Source of the DNA: Parnassius smintheus behrii
Taxonomy: Eukaryota; Arthropoda; Insecta; Lepidoptera; Papilionidae
Length of the DNA: 64,000 nucleotides
Assembly (NCBI GenBank): GCA_036936625.1
Contig: JAUPFT010000014.1
Location: forward strand, 36,592,138 to 36,656,137
Direction of reading: 5' to 3'
Shown: positions 8,781 to 20,175 of the stretch, in pieces
Layout: the number at the start of each line of letters is the position of its first letter
How positions within the stretch are numbered: the first letter of the stretch is position 1
Translations under genes and position numbers: made by a program
Notes under the pieces: model-generated
The model's input: only the letters and a program-made list of their open reading frames with translations
Databases searched by the model: none
What the model was told of the DNA's origin: nothing

Positions 8781-11137
8781 CTTTTTTTTTTTTTATAGAA
8801 GAGGGGGCAAACGAGCATGCGGCTCACCTGATGTTAAGTGACTACCGCCGCCCATGATCAACCGCAACACCAGGAGAATTGCGGATGCGTTGCCGGCCCT
8901 TTAGAAAGGAGTAAGCTCTTTTCTTGAAGGTCCCCAGGTCGTATCGGTCCGGAAAAATCGCCGGTGGTAAACTATTCCACAGAGAGGTTGTACGTGTGAG
9001 AAAACTCCTTGTGAAACGTACAGTGGTGGACCGCCAAGCATCCAGATGGTGTGGATGGTATCGGGACGTTTGCCGTGTAGTGCGTTCACGAAATTTGGCG
9101 GCTGGGATTAATCCGAACAATTCTTCAGAGCACTCCCCGTGATAGATGCGATAAAATACGCAAAGAGATGCAATATCTCTTCGCAGCGCCAGTGAATCGA
9201 GCCGATCGGAAAGCACTCGGTCGTCGACGATTCGAGCCGCTCTGCGCTGGATGCGGTCAAGTGGAAGGAGCTGGTACTGGGGAGCCCCAGCCCAGAGATG
9301 GGAACAGTATTCCATGTGCGGCCGAACCTGCGCCTTGTAAAGTTGGAGGCGGTGTGCCGGCATGAAATACTGTCCCACTCTGCTGAGCACGCCAAGCTTT
9401 TTAGAGGCCAATTTGGCCTTCCCTTCCAAGTGACCACGAAACTGCACGTCACTCGATATGTCGACGCCGAGGATTCCGATACTGGCTGAGGCAACAAGGG
9501 GAGTGCCTTGGAACTGAGGGGATACGACAAAGGGGTTCTTTTTAGCGGTTAACGCGCAAACTTGTGTCTTCTGGGGGTTAAACTGGACTAGATTTAGTCG
9601 TCCCCAATCCGAGACTCTGTTCAGCAAAGACTCGACTTCAGACACGAGTTTGTCCCGGCACTCGGAGACGTTTTCCCGAGAAATATTGGCTCGGCCGGTG
9701 TAAAGAGCATCACCAGTGCTGTCATCCGCATAGCAATGAATGTTACGGGTATGCAACATATCATTGATATGCAGAAGAAACAGCGTTGGCAATAGCACGC
9801 AGCCCTGTGGAACACCAGCATTAATAGGCTTGCAATCGGAGCTTGCACCGTCTACAACGACCTTGATGCTCCGATCTGCAAGAAAGCTGGTGATCCAATC
9901 GCACAATTTCTCGGGAAGCCCATAGGAAGGGAGCTTCGAAAGAAGCGCTTTGTGCCAAACCCGATCGAAGGCCTTCGCAATGTCCAAACTAACGGCCAAT
10001 GCCTCCCCCTTGAACTCTACTGCCTCCGCCCATCTGTGAGTGAGGTAGACCAGAAGATCACCAGCTGACCGACCACGGCGAAAACCGTATTGGCGGTCAC
10101 TAATCAGCTGGTGATCCTCAAGGTACCTCATGAGCTGGCAGTTTACAATGGACTCCATTGTTTTGGAGAACAAGGAGGTGATGGCGATTGGCCGGTAGTT
10201 GGACGGGTCTGAGCGGTCGCCTTTTTTAGGGATCGGGTGGACGAAAGCCGTCTTCCATGATTTTGGGACTACGCCTAGGGAGTAGGAGTACTGGAAAAGA
10301 CGCGTTAAAACCGGTGCCAACTCTGGAGCACACGTCCTCAGCACAATTGGGGGGATTCCGTCAGGCCCACTCGACTTGTGGATGTCCAGGGAGAGGAGTG
10401 CTTTGCGAACCGAGCGCTGTGTGAACTGCACTTCCGGCATGGAGCACTCACACCGCGGGATGGTCGGCGGCGTACTCCCCCCGTCATCGGGAGTCGAGTT
10501 AGACGCAAAGAAAGAGCCTAGAAGATCGGCTTTCTCCTTTGCAGTATGGGCCAGTGAGTCGTCCTCCCTGTGCAGGATGGAAGAGATGGCTGACAGAAAT
10601 TCCCCTGGACAGCCTTGGCGAGAGACCAGAATGCACGGGTTCCAGAACGAAGGCGAACTAGTTTCTCGCCAATTCTGCCTATGTGCTCTGACTTTGCCTT
10701 GGCAATGACTCTTTTGAAGGACCTAGAGGCGGAATTATACTTCTTTTTTAGAGCGCTGGTGATTACATCCCGGGACGCTGATGCATCAACCCAGGCTTGG
10801 TAGCACTCCTGCTTATAGCATGATGCTATTTTACAGGAGCGACCAAACCATGGCTGAGATTTGCCTCCAATGGGCACCACAGAGGAAGGAATAAAAAGTT
10901 CCATACCCTGAAGTACCACATCAGTAACAGAATCCGCAACAACGTTGGGATCATCCGGCGAGAAGCAAACCCGCCCCCAAGGGTAGGATGCAAAGAAAGA
11001 CCGCATCCCATCCCAATCGGCTGACCTATAGTGCCAAACACGGCGGCAGCCTGCAGAATGCAACCGCGATTTCAGCGTGAGTGGCACAACACTCCGGACC
11101 AGACAATGGTCCGAGGAGCCTAAAGGGACGTCGACGG
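8781..11137 (-). mobile_element. CR1/Jockey-type LINE, 5'-truncated
   Basis: Minus-strand LINE. It begins (3' end) at the T-run 8781-8793, with the tail motif 'aacatcaggtgagccgcatg' read on the minus strand, and ends near 11137, where the endonuclease region is missing. Most of it (from 9362) is repeated in inverted orientation at 18380-20153. The same family recurs at 34040-34783, 56280-58365 and 60995-61385. Confidence 0.85.
8842..11087 (-). pseudogene. LINE reverse transcriptase ORF2 with one frameshift
   Basis: Encodes the RT of a CR1/Jockey-group non-LTR retrotransposon. Reading from 11087: a linker region (YRSADWDGMRSFFASYPWGR), then, after a frame change near 10545-10560, the RT domain with 'SSGPDGIPPIVL', 'NYRPIAITSLFSK', 'YGFRRGRSAGD', 'AFDRVWH', 'GVPQGCVL' and the catalytic 'YADD' (near 9725). 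It ends with the typical thumb and C-terminus ('RTTSLWNSLPP'). Compared with the inverted copy at 18427, this copy has lost a single base in 'gtgcag(a)gatgg'; that copy reads through in one frame. The N-terminal endonuclease is absent. Segment 8842-10440 alone is an open frame of 532 codons. Confidence 0.85.
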
Positions 11138-11352
11138 AAATCTGAAAAAAACTTGGAAAGTGAAGTAAATTTCAACTAAGTTTTGTAATAAAGTACGTAG
11201 ATATTACTTGTGTAGGTAAATTATTACTTAATTCTTTTTTACTATAAGTACCTATCTAACAAAATAATTAAATAAATTCACTTTTCATAACTTCCTTCTA
11301 AAATACTTCGGTATTTTTAAAGAATGATATATCTGAAACCTTTTTTTGGGCA

Positions 11353-11475
11353 TTTGCCATCGTATGCGTAGTTATGGATGTAAATGAGGCGAAAGAGGTG
11401 TGTCAGGATCGTGTCAAATGGAAGTCCGTAGTCTCTGCCTACCCCTCAGGGTGACAGGCGTGAGTGTTATGTTGG
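11353..11475 (+). mobile_element. RTE LINE 3' fragment (left arm)
   Basis: Encodes 'VMDVNEAKEVCQDRVKWKS' and 'VVSAYPSG' then TGA, the C-terminal end of RTE-type ORF2. It compares closely with 31430-31735. Mirrored in the right arm at about 18045-18160. Confidence 0.7.
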
Positions 11476-12772
11476 CATCCATCTACGCCTCAGTTATAAG
11501 TAAGAGCGACGTTTTTCCATTACAAATTATCAAATAGGTAAAATAATATGAATAACACTAAACAAAGACTATTTCAACAAGTATTTACATAAAAACTATT
11601 TACGTAAACACCGTTAAAAAAAAAACTCAAAACAAACATTCAATCGCGTACAACGCGCTAGCCCCGACTGCGTATGTTACTCTGGGTGCCTAGCGATTGT
11701 AGGTTATCATTTCACGCAGGTAACAATAGTTACAGAGGGCTGGTAACAGTTAGTTCAGTATCTTCTTTCTTCGAGATTAAAACACAACCTACATAAATAC
11801 AGTCCACTAAGCTCTCATTCATTACACAATAGTTTCTTTAAGTTTATTAGTCAGATAGATATCACAATTTTTTAGTTTCTTCTTTCTTCACAAAAGTAAA
11901 TTATAATAAATAATTAGTCAAATACACTCCACTTAGCTCTCCATCCACTACAATACCTATCAATGATAATCGTTAATGGCAGTCTTCCTTTTCAGGCTTA
12001 CTTTACGTACTAATTTCTAATTTTATAGCTAGTTGTGGGGTAAATTTTTCCTCACACTTGTAACCCTAAATATAGTGACGTATTTTTTTTGTCTCTTTCT
12101 GCGACACGCTATGGCGGTGTCTATAGGATTCTCTGTCTACGTTTGGTACTAAACAGCGAAAGGATAAAATGGCGACCCAGCCGCAAATAGAAACATGAGG
12201 TTAGAATGAAGTGTTGTGATTATAGTAGCTGTCAAAACACTATCATCCTTTTCCATTTACACAAGATTAAGAAGGTTAAAAAGAGATAGCAGTATTGTTA
12301 TGATGTCAGCGTCCTCATATTTGTATAACTATTTTTCTATAGTCAAACAAAAGAGTAAACATGGAGTAAAAGTGTTCTGTGTGTGTACTTCCTGTATAGG
12401 ACAGATACTATTATCTGTTATATACACGTAGACAGAGAAAGCTATAGACTAATGACCGGCGTGGCCTCGAGTGAGAAAGGACGATAACGAATTTTTAGGT
12501 TATACAATAATCTTTATGTCTTTTAAACACACTTAAATAAAAAAATTTATTGTTCTAAGAACTGAACTGAACAAAATTCACCAATCTTAAGCTCACAAAA
12601 TACTTTTTTCTCACTTAAACCTACTTGTAAACTCCTTAAATCGCTACGGTATCAAAGTTGTTTAGCAAACTGTAGAGTTTACTAAACAAAAAAACCGGCA
12701 CGGAGAAAGAGACAAACAATCACACCGCTCTATCTCATTTCTATGCAAGACGTATGCATAAATCTATCTTTT
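11476..12772. other. Inner part of left palindrome arm, no gene
   Basis: AT-rich sequence. It contains a 25-30 bp motif 'acgtagacagagaaagctata' near 12427 that recurs at 13447 and, inverted, near 12150. Short open frames here (for example 12216-12431) are duplicated in the other arm and show no protein-like pattern. Confidence 0.5.
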
Positions 12773-13502
12773 TCTTTATTAAAAAATGTCCATAGAATTA
12801 GAAAACATAGAAAACAAACATAGAAAGAAATATAAAACCTGTGTCTAAATCAGTCAGTAATCAGTCAAATAGGTCTCAGAGTTAATTTTTCATACCGGAT
12901 CTATGAGTGTATAGTAACATTTAAAGATATAAATAATAACATTCATCATCATCGGCAAAAAATAAAACTAATGAACTAGATATTTGTTAACTTCTTCCAA
13001 TTTTTTAAATTACTGTTTGACACTAAAAAAAATTATAATTTCTTTTATTTCATTAGTAATAAACCATAAATAAATTTACTAATTTTAACCCCTAAAATAA
13101 AAAAAACCCTTAAAAAATAGACATTTGCATATGTACCTATTTAAACTTATTAAATAGGTACATAATATGCAAAAACATCGATAATGGCTAACATCGATGT
13201 TTTAAGTACGATAAACATCGAACATCTATGTTAAGCTGTTGGTACTAACATTGATGTCATCATCGACGTTTCTGCAGCACCGATCATCGCTAGCGTAAAC
13301 GTAAATAAGGATTAAAGATAAGTACGCCGGTCACTGACCTCTATATACACATAGAGGTCAGTGACGCCAGTATATTCGAAGATAAGTTAAATACACACCA
13401 AAGAGTATAGTAACCGAAGATTATAATAAGATACTATTACCTGTATATACGTAGACAGAGAAACCTATAGACAAATTGACGCCTTCTTCCGCATTCGCAC
13501 AC
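12773..13502. other. Spacer of the palindrome
   Basis: About 730 bp, not duplicated. It holds a 14-bp stem (13131-13144 with 13150-13163) close to the symmetry centre, several CATCGAT dyads at 13175-13290, and a perfect 15-bp stem (13330-13344 with 13351-13365). No coding sequence. Confidence 0.6.
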
Positions 13503-14508
13503 GAAAAAGATAGATTTATGCATACGTCTTGCATAGAAATGAGATAGAGCGGTGTGATTGTTTGTCTCTTTCTCCGTGCCGGTTTTTTTGTTTAGTAAAC
13601 TCTACAGTTTGCTAAACAACTTTGATACCGTAGCGATTTAAGGAGTTTACAAGTAGGTTTAAGTGAGAAAAAAGTATTTTGTGAGCTTAAGATTGGTGAA
13701 TTTTGTTCAGTTCAGTTCTTAGAACAATAAATTTTTTTATTTAAGTGTGTTTAAAAGACATAAAGATTATTGTATAACCTAAAAATTCGTTATCGTCCTT
13801 TCTCACTCGAGGCCACGCCGGTCATTAGTCTATAGCTTTCTCTGTCTACGTGTATATAACAGATAATAGTATCTGTCCTATACAGGAAGTACACACACAG
13901 AACACTTTTACTGCATGTTTACTCTTTTGTTTGACTATAGAAAAATAGTTATACAAATATGAGGACGCTGACATCATAACAATACTGCTATCTCTTTTTA
14001 ACCTTCTTAATCTTGTGTAAATGGAAAAGGATGATAGTGTTTTGACAGCTACTATAATCACAACACTTCATTCTAACCTCATGTTTCTGGCTGGGTCGCC
14101 ATTTTATCCTTTCGCTGTTTAGTACCAAACGTAGACAGAGAATCCTATAGACACCGCCATAGCGTGTCGCAGAAAGAGACAAAAAAAATACGTCACTATA
14201 TTTAGGGTTACAAGTGTGAGGAAAAATTTACCCCACAACTAGCTATAAAATTAGAAATTAGTACGTAAAGTAAGCCTGAAAAGGAACACTGCCATTAACG
14301 ATTATCATTGATAGGTATTGTAGTGGATGGAGAGCTAAGTGGACTGTATTTGACTAATTATTTATTATAATTTACTTTTGTGAAGAAAGAAGAAACTAAA
14401 AAATTGTGATATCTATCTGACTAATAAACTTAAAGAAACTATTGTGTAATGAATGAGAGCTTAGTGGACTGTATTTATGTAGGTTGTGTTTTAATCTCGA
14501 AGAAAGAA

Positions 14509-17500
14509 CTTACTTACTTACTTACTTACTTATCGTCACGCACAATCCCTAACGGGGTAGCCAGAGAGAACAGATCGCCAAGTGTCACGATCCTTACATA
14601 CCTCTTTCGCTTCTTTCAGGTTCATTAACTTCTTCATACATGCACGTCTAGGTATCCGAGTACTCTTGACCCTCCCCTCTTCGAGCAATTTGCTCACATG
14701 GTCTTCGAAAGTTAGTCTCGGTCTACCTCGACACCTTTTAATATTTATTTTCGCTCTATATATTTTCTTCACCATTCGGTCTTCACTCATTCGTTCAACG
14801 TGTCCAAACCATTGGAGTACGCCCCTATCAATTTTTGTGATAAGGTCATCTTTCAATCCTGCCATATTGCGAATCTCTTCGTTTCGCTTTCGGTCGGCTA
14901 TGGTAACGCCACACATTTTACGAAGAGATCGCATCTCCACTGCATTCAACTTGCTTTTATGCTTCTTCTGGCATACCCAGGTTTCGCTGCCATATAACAA
15001 AGTCGGTACCAACACTGCGTTATGTATTGCAAGGCGTGCACTCTTCACCACGCCTTGCCTTTTTATTAATGCATTCAGGGCACCATTGACTTTGTTTCCG
15101 GCAGCGACACGCCTATCCACATCTAAATCACATCTTCCATCCCGGCTGAAAGCACTCCCCAAGTATACAATTTCATTTACCTGTTCTAGACATTCCTGAT
15201 TTACCCATATTTCACATTTCGTTCTCTCTTCGTCCTTTTCAAATACCAGAACCTTAGTTTTATTAGCATTCAAACGGAGACCTTTAATTTCACATTCCTC
15301 TTTCATACACGTGACTAATGCCCGCAGTTCTGCTTCTGATGGTGCAATAAGCACTGCATCATCAGCATACAGCAGACAATTAACTTTTATGTCACCCAAT
15401 TTCACACCCAAACAGCTATCTTTCAGCTTCTGTAAACAGCTGTCGAGATACAGTATGAACAGCCAGGAAGACATGACACAACCCTGTTTTACGCCCGCTT
15501 GGACGCTAAACATGGGTGACAGGTCATGCCCTACCCGCACACAGGCTTTACAGTCATTGTAAAGTGACTGCACAGCCCTTAACAATCGACCATCCACACC
15601 ATATCCCGGCAACAGTTCCCACATTTTCTTCCTTATAACCTTATCAAATGCTTTCTCCAGATCCACAAAAGCACAGAAAATCCTCTGGTTAACACTCAGA
15701 AGCTTCTCCGTGATCATGCGGAGAGAAAACATTTGATCCGTGCATCCTCTTCCAGGTCTAAATCCGCATTGTGCCTCCCATAAGAATCTTTCCGATTTCT
15801 CTTGCATCCTGCGTGTCAAAACCTTCGAATAAACTTTACTTGCTAAACTGGTCAAGCTGATCGCCCGATAGCTCCCGCAGTCAAAATGTGAACCTTTACC
15901 TTTATATAAAGGCACAATGACCGCGGATCGCCAATCATCCGGGACATCTCCCGTCCGCCAGCACAAATTGCACAGCAGATGAAAGCTGTCCCAGACGCGA
16001 GGCCCACCGTACTTGACCATTTCAGCAGTAACTCTGTCTAGTCCCGCAGCCTTACCACATTTCAAACTTCGTATCGCACGTTCAATCTCTTTCATGCTGA
16101 TGACCTCAGTGTCATCGAGGTCCGTGTCTGGCGTGCCAGTCACGGCGTCACCCCCGGATCCTTCACTAAGATCATGACACGCATACAATTCTCTATAAAA
16201 TTCACTCCATCGCTGCATGACGTCCGATTTTTCTGAGAGGACGTCATTGGTTCTCGAAAGCACTTTGTTCATTCTTAAAGCTGTCGCACCACTCCGGGAC
16301 CTTCCAACCTCTTTCCAGAAGAGTTTGGAGTTTTCCCTAAAGTTGTGCGACAACCTCTCGTCCGCTTCTATTCTACACCTTTCACGTACTTCCTCAATCA
16401 ATGTTTTCGCATGAACTTTCTGCAGCTTATATCTTTCTTTCATCTTCTCTCTCATATGCTCATCGTTACTAGAGGCTAAGTAGTCTAACCATGCTTTTTT
16501 CTTCTTTTTTACAGCTTCTTTCACTTCGTCATTCCACCATGCATCTCTTCTTTTACTACTACCTCTTTTTGTCGTACCACATACTTCTTCCGCTGCACTT
16601 ACCATTCCATCCCTAAGGTTCTGCCATATTCTCTCCACACATTCTTTCCTGCCATCGATGGTGTCAAGCTTTTCGGCTACCCTCGTGTGATATTTGTCCC
16701 TAGTATCCGCTTCCTGAAGCTTCCAGCTTCGGATGCGACAGACCGACTGTGGTTCTGTTACTGCCGTCCGGTGGCGCCAACCCGCGAACAAACCCCTAAA
16801 CCTAGTAATTACTAGATAATGATCCGTTCCCAGGTCAGCACCCCTGAACACTCGTGTATCCATCACCTGTTTTCGCAGTCGGTCATCCACCAGGAACAAA
16901 TCAATCATACTTCTCTCATTCTTTCTTTCTCTAGTGTACATATGGATCTTCCTGTGATTAAACATAGTGTTTGTCATAAGAAGACCCTTTTCCTTGCATA
17001 CAGCCAGTATAAGCTTGCCAGCATCATTAACCCTTTTATCTCCAAACTTTCCAAGCACCGACTCGTATCCTGGTCGAGCGATGCCTACCCATCCATTCAA
17101 ATCACCACATACAACAGTTCTTTCGTTTCCCTTAACCAAATCTAGAACTTCTCTTACATTCTCCCAAAACTCCTCCAGCTCAGCCCTGGACGACGAAGCT
17201 ACCGGCGCATAAACAGCCAAAAGGAATAACTTCGTCAGTCCCATTTTGAAGCGAACCCAGAGAAGTCTTGAGTTCACAACCTTGTATTCAGTCATAAGAT
17301 CGACCAACCGGGACGACAACAGCACTCCCACTCCTTGGCAGGCGTTCTCGCTTTCCGGGACTCCGGACCATATAGCTAACGTCCCGCCAGGGAGCTCTTC
17401 AATACCACTGCCTTTCCGTTTGGTCTCCGACATACACACGACATCTAATTCTCTTTCTTTCATTATTTCGATCAACTCATTCGTCTTATCTCTCATGCCT

Positions 17501-17752
17501 CCTCTAACATTCCACGTGCCAACTCTGCACTCCGTCCTCCACCTTCCGCCGTGTCGGGCTGTGCGTGACGGGTGGCGGTCCCCATCGCCGCTTCGCGCGC
17601 TGCATTCCACACCAACGGGGACGAGCTGGTGTGCGTCGCCTTGGGGGGACGCCCTAACCCTCGTTCGCATGGGTGCGCAGCTGTGTAGAATTGCAGCCCT
17701 GAAAAGGGCTGGCAGGGGTCGCGACGAGCACGCTTCTACAATGACCCCCAGA
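14509..17752 (-). mobile_element. Full-length RTE-type LINE
   Basis: 3244 bp, minus strand. It is flanked by a perfect 12-bp target duplication TCGAAGAAAGAA (14497-14508 and 17753-17764). The 3' end carries a short TAAG tandem tail instead of poly(A) (read as CTTA repeats at 14509-14532). The length fits RTE elements of about 3.2-3.5 kb. The empty site is preserved in the left palindrome arm near 11765-11790, confirming the boundaries. Confidence 0.93.
14536..17670 (-). CDS. RTE-type LINE ORF: endonuclease and reverse transcriptase
   Basis: Single intact ORF of about 1044 residues for target-primed retroposition. N-terminal APE-like endonuclease: GTWNVRGG, CMSETKRKG, VVCGDLNGWVG, GTDHYLV (roughly residues 55-300). 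Reverse transcriptase: KCGKAAGLDRVTAEM, FVDLEKAFDKV, GVKQGCVMS and catalytic YADDAVL (roughly residues 520-800). The C-terminus has the RTE hallmark WFGHVERM and a final KEAKEVCKDRDTWRS. The open frame extends upstream to 17853, but those codons are flanking DNA beyond the element's 5' end at 17752; the first ATG inside the element is at 17668-17670, so that start is chosen. No stop or frameshift is seen, so this copy may be competent. The EN-RT layout without a separate ORF1 fits RTE. Confidence in family is high and in activity moderate. Confidence 0.92.
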   Translation of the reverse strand: MRTRVRASPQGDAHQLVPVGVECSARSGDGDRHPSRTARHGGRWRTECRVGTWNVRGGMRDKTNELIEIMKERELDVVCMSETKRKGSGIEELPGGTLAIWSGVPESENACQGVGVLLSSRLVDLMTEYKVVNSRLLWVRFKMGLTKLFLLAVYAPVASSSRAELEEFWENVREVLDLVKGNERTVVCGDLNGWVGIARPGYESVLGKFGDKRVNDAGKLILAVCKEKGLLMTNTMFNHRKIHMYTRERKNERSMIDLFLVDDRLRKQVMDTRVFRGADLGTDHYLVITRFRGLFAGWRHRTAVTEPQSVCRIRSWKLQEADTRDKYHTRVAEKLDTIDGRKECVERIWQNLRDGMVSAAEEVCGTTKRGSSKRRDAWWNDEVKEAVKKKKKAWLDYLASSNDEHMREKMKERYKLQKVHAKTLIEEVRERCRIEADERLSHNFRENSKLFWKEVGRSRSGATALRMNKVLSRTNDVLSEKSDVMQRWSEFYRELYACHDLSEGSGGDAVTGTPDTDLDDTEVISMKEIERAIRSLKCGKAAGLDRVTAEMVKYGGPRVWDSFHLLCNLCWRTGDVPDDWRSAVIVPLYKGKGSHFDCGSYRAISLTSLASKVYSKVLTRRMQEKSERFLWEAQCGFRPGRGCTDQMFSLRMITEKLLSVNQRIFCAFVDLEKAFDKVIRKKMWELLPGYGVDGRLLRAVQSLYNDCKACVRVGHDLSPMFSVQAGVKQGCVMSSWLFILYLDSCLQKLKDSCLGVKLGDIKVNCLLYADDAVLIAPSEAELRALVTCMKEECEIKGLRLNANKTKVLVFEKDEERTKCEIWVNQECLEQVNEIVYLGSAFSRDGRCDLDVDRRVAAGNKVNGALNALIKRQGVVKSARLAIHNAVLVPTLLYGSETWVCQKKHKSKLNAVEMRSLRKMCGVTIADRKRNEEIRNMAGLKDDLITKIDRGVLQWFGHVERMSEDRMVKKIYRAKINIKRCRGRPRLTFEDHVSKLLEEGRVKSTRIPRRACMKKLMNLKEAKEVCKDRDTWRSVLSGYPVRDCA

Positions 17753-18044
17753 TCGAAGAAAGAAGATACTGAACTAACTGTTACCAGCCCTCTGTAACTA
17801 TTGTTACCTGCGTGAAATGATAACCTACAATCGCTAGGCACCCAGAGTAACATACGCAGTCGGGGCTAGCGCGTTGTACGCGATTGAATGTTTGTTTTGA
17901 GTTTTTTTTAACGGTGTTTACGTAAATAGTTTTTATGTAAATACTTGTTGAAATAGTCTTTGTTTAGTGTTATTCATATTATTTTACCTATTTGATAATT
18001 TGTAATGGAAAAACGTCGCTCTTACTTATAACTGAGGCGTAGAT

Positions 18045-18160
18045 GGATGCCAACATAACACTCACGCCTGTCACCCTACGGACTACGGACTTCCATTTGA
18101 CACGATCCTGACACACCTCTTTCGCCTCATTTACATCCATAACTACGCATACGATGGCAA
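18045..18160 (-). mobile_element. RTE LINE 3' fragment (right arm)
   Basis: Mirror of 11353-11475, with an 11-bp deletion around the C-terminal codons relative to the left copy. Confidence 0.65.
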
Positions 18161-18379
18161 ATGCCCAAAAAAAGGTTTCAGATATATCATTCTTTAAAAA
18201 TACCGAAGTATTTTAGAAGGAAGTTATGAAAAGTGAATTTATTTAATTATTTTGTTAGATAGGTACTTATAGTAAAAAAGAATTAAGTAATAATTTACCT
18301 ACACAAGTAATATCTACGTACTTTATTACAAAACTTAGTTGAAATTTACTTCACTTTCCAAGTTTTTTTCATATTTCCG

Positions 18380-20153
18380 TCGACGCCCCTTTAGGCTCCT
18401 CGGACCATTGTCTGGTCCGGAGTGTTGTGCCACTCACGCTGAAATCGCGGTTGCATTCTGCAGGCTGCCGCCGTGTTTGGCACTATAGGTCAGCCGATTG
18501 GGATGGGATGCGGTCTTTCTTTGCATCCTACCCTTGGGGGCGGGTTTGCTTCTCGCCGGATGATCCCAACGTTGTTGCGGATTCTGTTACTGATGTGGTA
18601 CTTCAGGGTATGGAACTTTTTATTCCTTCCTCTGTGGTGCCCATTGGAGGCAAATCTCAGCCATGGTTTGGTCGCTCCTGTAAAATAGCATCATGCTATA
18701 AGCAGGAGTGCTACCAAGCCTGGGTTGATGCATCAGCGTCCCGGGATGTAAACACCAGCGCTCTAAAAAAGAAGTATAATTCCGCCTCTAGGTCCTTCAA
18801 AAGAGTCATTGCCAAGGCAAAGTCAGAGCACATAGGCAGAATTGGCGAGAAACTAGTTCGCCTTCGTTCTGGAACCCGTGCATTCTGGTCTCTCGCCAAG
18901 GCTGTCCAGGGGAATTTCTGTCAGCCATCTCTTCCATCTCTGCACAGGGAGGACGACTCACTGGCCCATACTGCAAAGGAGAAAGCCGATCTTCTAGGCT
19001 CTTTCTTTGCGTCTAACTCGACTCTCGATGACGGGGGGAGTACGCCGCCGACCATCCCGCGGTGTGAGTGCTCCATGCCGGAAGTGCAGTTCACACAGCG
19101 CTCGGTTCGCAAAGCACTCCTCTCCCTGGACATCCACAAGTCGAGTGGGCCTGACGGAATCCCCCCAATTGTGCTGAGGACGTGTGCTCCAGAGTTGGCA
19201 CCGGTTTTAACATGTCTTTTCCAGTACTCCTACTCCCTAGGCGTAGTCCCAAAATCATGGAAGACGGCTTTCGTCCACCCGATCCCTAAAAAAGGCGACC
19301 GCTCAGACCCGTCCAACTACCGGCCAATCGCCATCACCTCCTTGTTCTCCAAAACAATGGAGTCCATTGTAAACTGCCAGCTCATGAGGTACCTTGAGGA
19401 TCACCAGCTGATTAGTGACCGCCAATACGGTTTTCGCCGTGGTCGGTCAGCTGGTGATCTTCTGGTCTACCTCACTCACAGATGGGCGGAGGCAGTAGAG
19501 TTCAAGGGGGAGGCATTGGCCGTTAGTTTGGACATTGCGAAGGCCTTCGATCGGGTTTGGCACAAAGCGCTTCTTTCGAAGCTCCCTTCCTATGGGCTTC
19601 CCGAGAAATTGTGCGATTGGATCACCAGCTTTCTTGCAGATCGGAGCATCAAGGTCGTTGTAGACGGTGCAAGCTCCGATTGCAAGCCTATTAATGCTGG
19701 TGTTCCACAGGGCTGCGTGCTATTGCCAACGCTGTTTCTTCTGCATATCAATGATATGTTGCATACCCGTAACATTCATTGCTATGCGGATGACAGCACT
19801 GGTGATGCTCTTTACACCGGCCGAGCCAATATTTCTCGGGAAAACGTCTCCGAGTGCCGGGACAAACTCGTGTCTGAAGTCGAGTCTTTGCTGAACAGAG
19901 TCTCGGATTGGGGACGACTAAATCTAGTCCAGTTTAACCCCCAGAAGACACAAGTTTGCGCGTTAACCGCTAAAAGGAACCCCTTTGTCGTATCCCCTAA
20001 GTTCCAAGGCACTCCCCTTGTTGCCTCAGCCAGTATCGGAATCCTCGGCGTCGACATATCGAGTGACGTGCAGTTTCGTGGTCACTTGGAAGGGAAGGCC
20101 AAATTGGCCTCTAAAAAGCTTGGCGTGCTCAGCAGAGTGGGACAGTATTTCAT
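18380..20153 (+). mobile_element. CR1/Jockey-type LINE, inverted copy truncated at palindrome edge
   Basis: Plus-strand copy of 9362-11137. It lacks the endonuclease at its 5' end, as the left copy does, and is cut at 20153, just after the segment for 'SRVGQYF'. Confidence 0.88.
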
Positions 20154-20175
20154 TAATTCATTCATTATTCAGTGA
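18427..20175 (+). pseudogene. LINE reverse transcriptase, truncated at 3' end
   Basis: Open frame of 582 codons for the CR1/Jockey-group RT. It contains the linker region, 'SSGPDGIPPIVL', 'YGFRRGRSAGD', 'AFDRVWH', 'GVPQGCVL' and 'YADD'. Unlike the left-arm copy it has no frameshift. The last seven residues come from unrelated flanking DNA beyond 20153, so the thumb and C-terminal domains are missing. Not functional alone. Confidence 0.85.

Larger units (their letters stand above)
9362..12772. repeat. Left arm of 10.8-kb palindrome
   Basis: Inverted copy of 13503-20153 once the 3.24-kb LINE at 14509-17752 is set aside. The arms are about 3.4 kb each and nearly identical. Differences seen by eye: a single-base indel near 10550, an 11-bp indel near 11440, a 6-bp indel near 12185, and substitutions near 11970 and 12363. 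The arm contains part of a CR1/Jockey-type LINE, an RTE 3' fragment and AT-rich sequence without genes. Confidence 0.9.
13503..20153. repeat. Right arm of 10.8-kb palindrome, with LINE insertion
   Basis: Inverted copy of 9362-12772. It is longer only because of the RTE-type LINE at 14509-17752 with its 12-bp target duplication. The arm stops abruptly inside the CR1/Jockey-type LINE at 20153, whereas the left copy continues to its natural 3' end, so the left side looks like the donor. Confidence 0.9.

Noticed and set aside
12216..12431. 71-codon frame, present in both palindrome arms
   Set aside because: It is conserved only because the arms are duplicates; composition and length fit chance.
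17671..17853. Upstream extension of the RTE ORF as its real N-terminus
   Set aside because: Codons beyond 17752 lie outside the element, past its target duplication; the first in-element ATG is at 17670.
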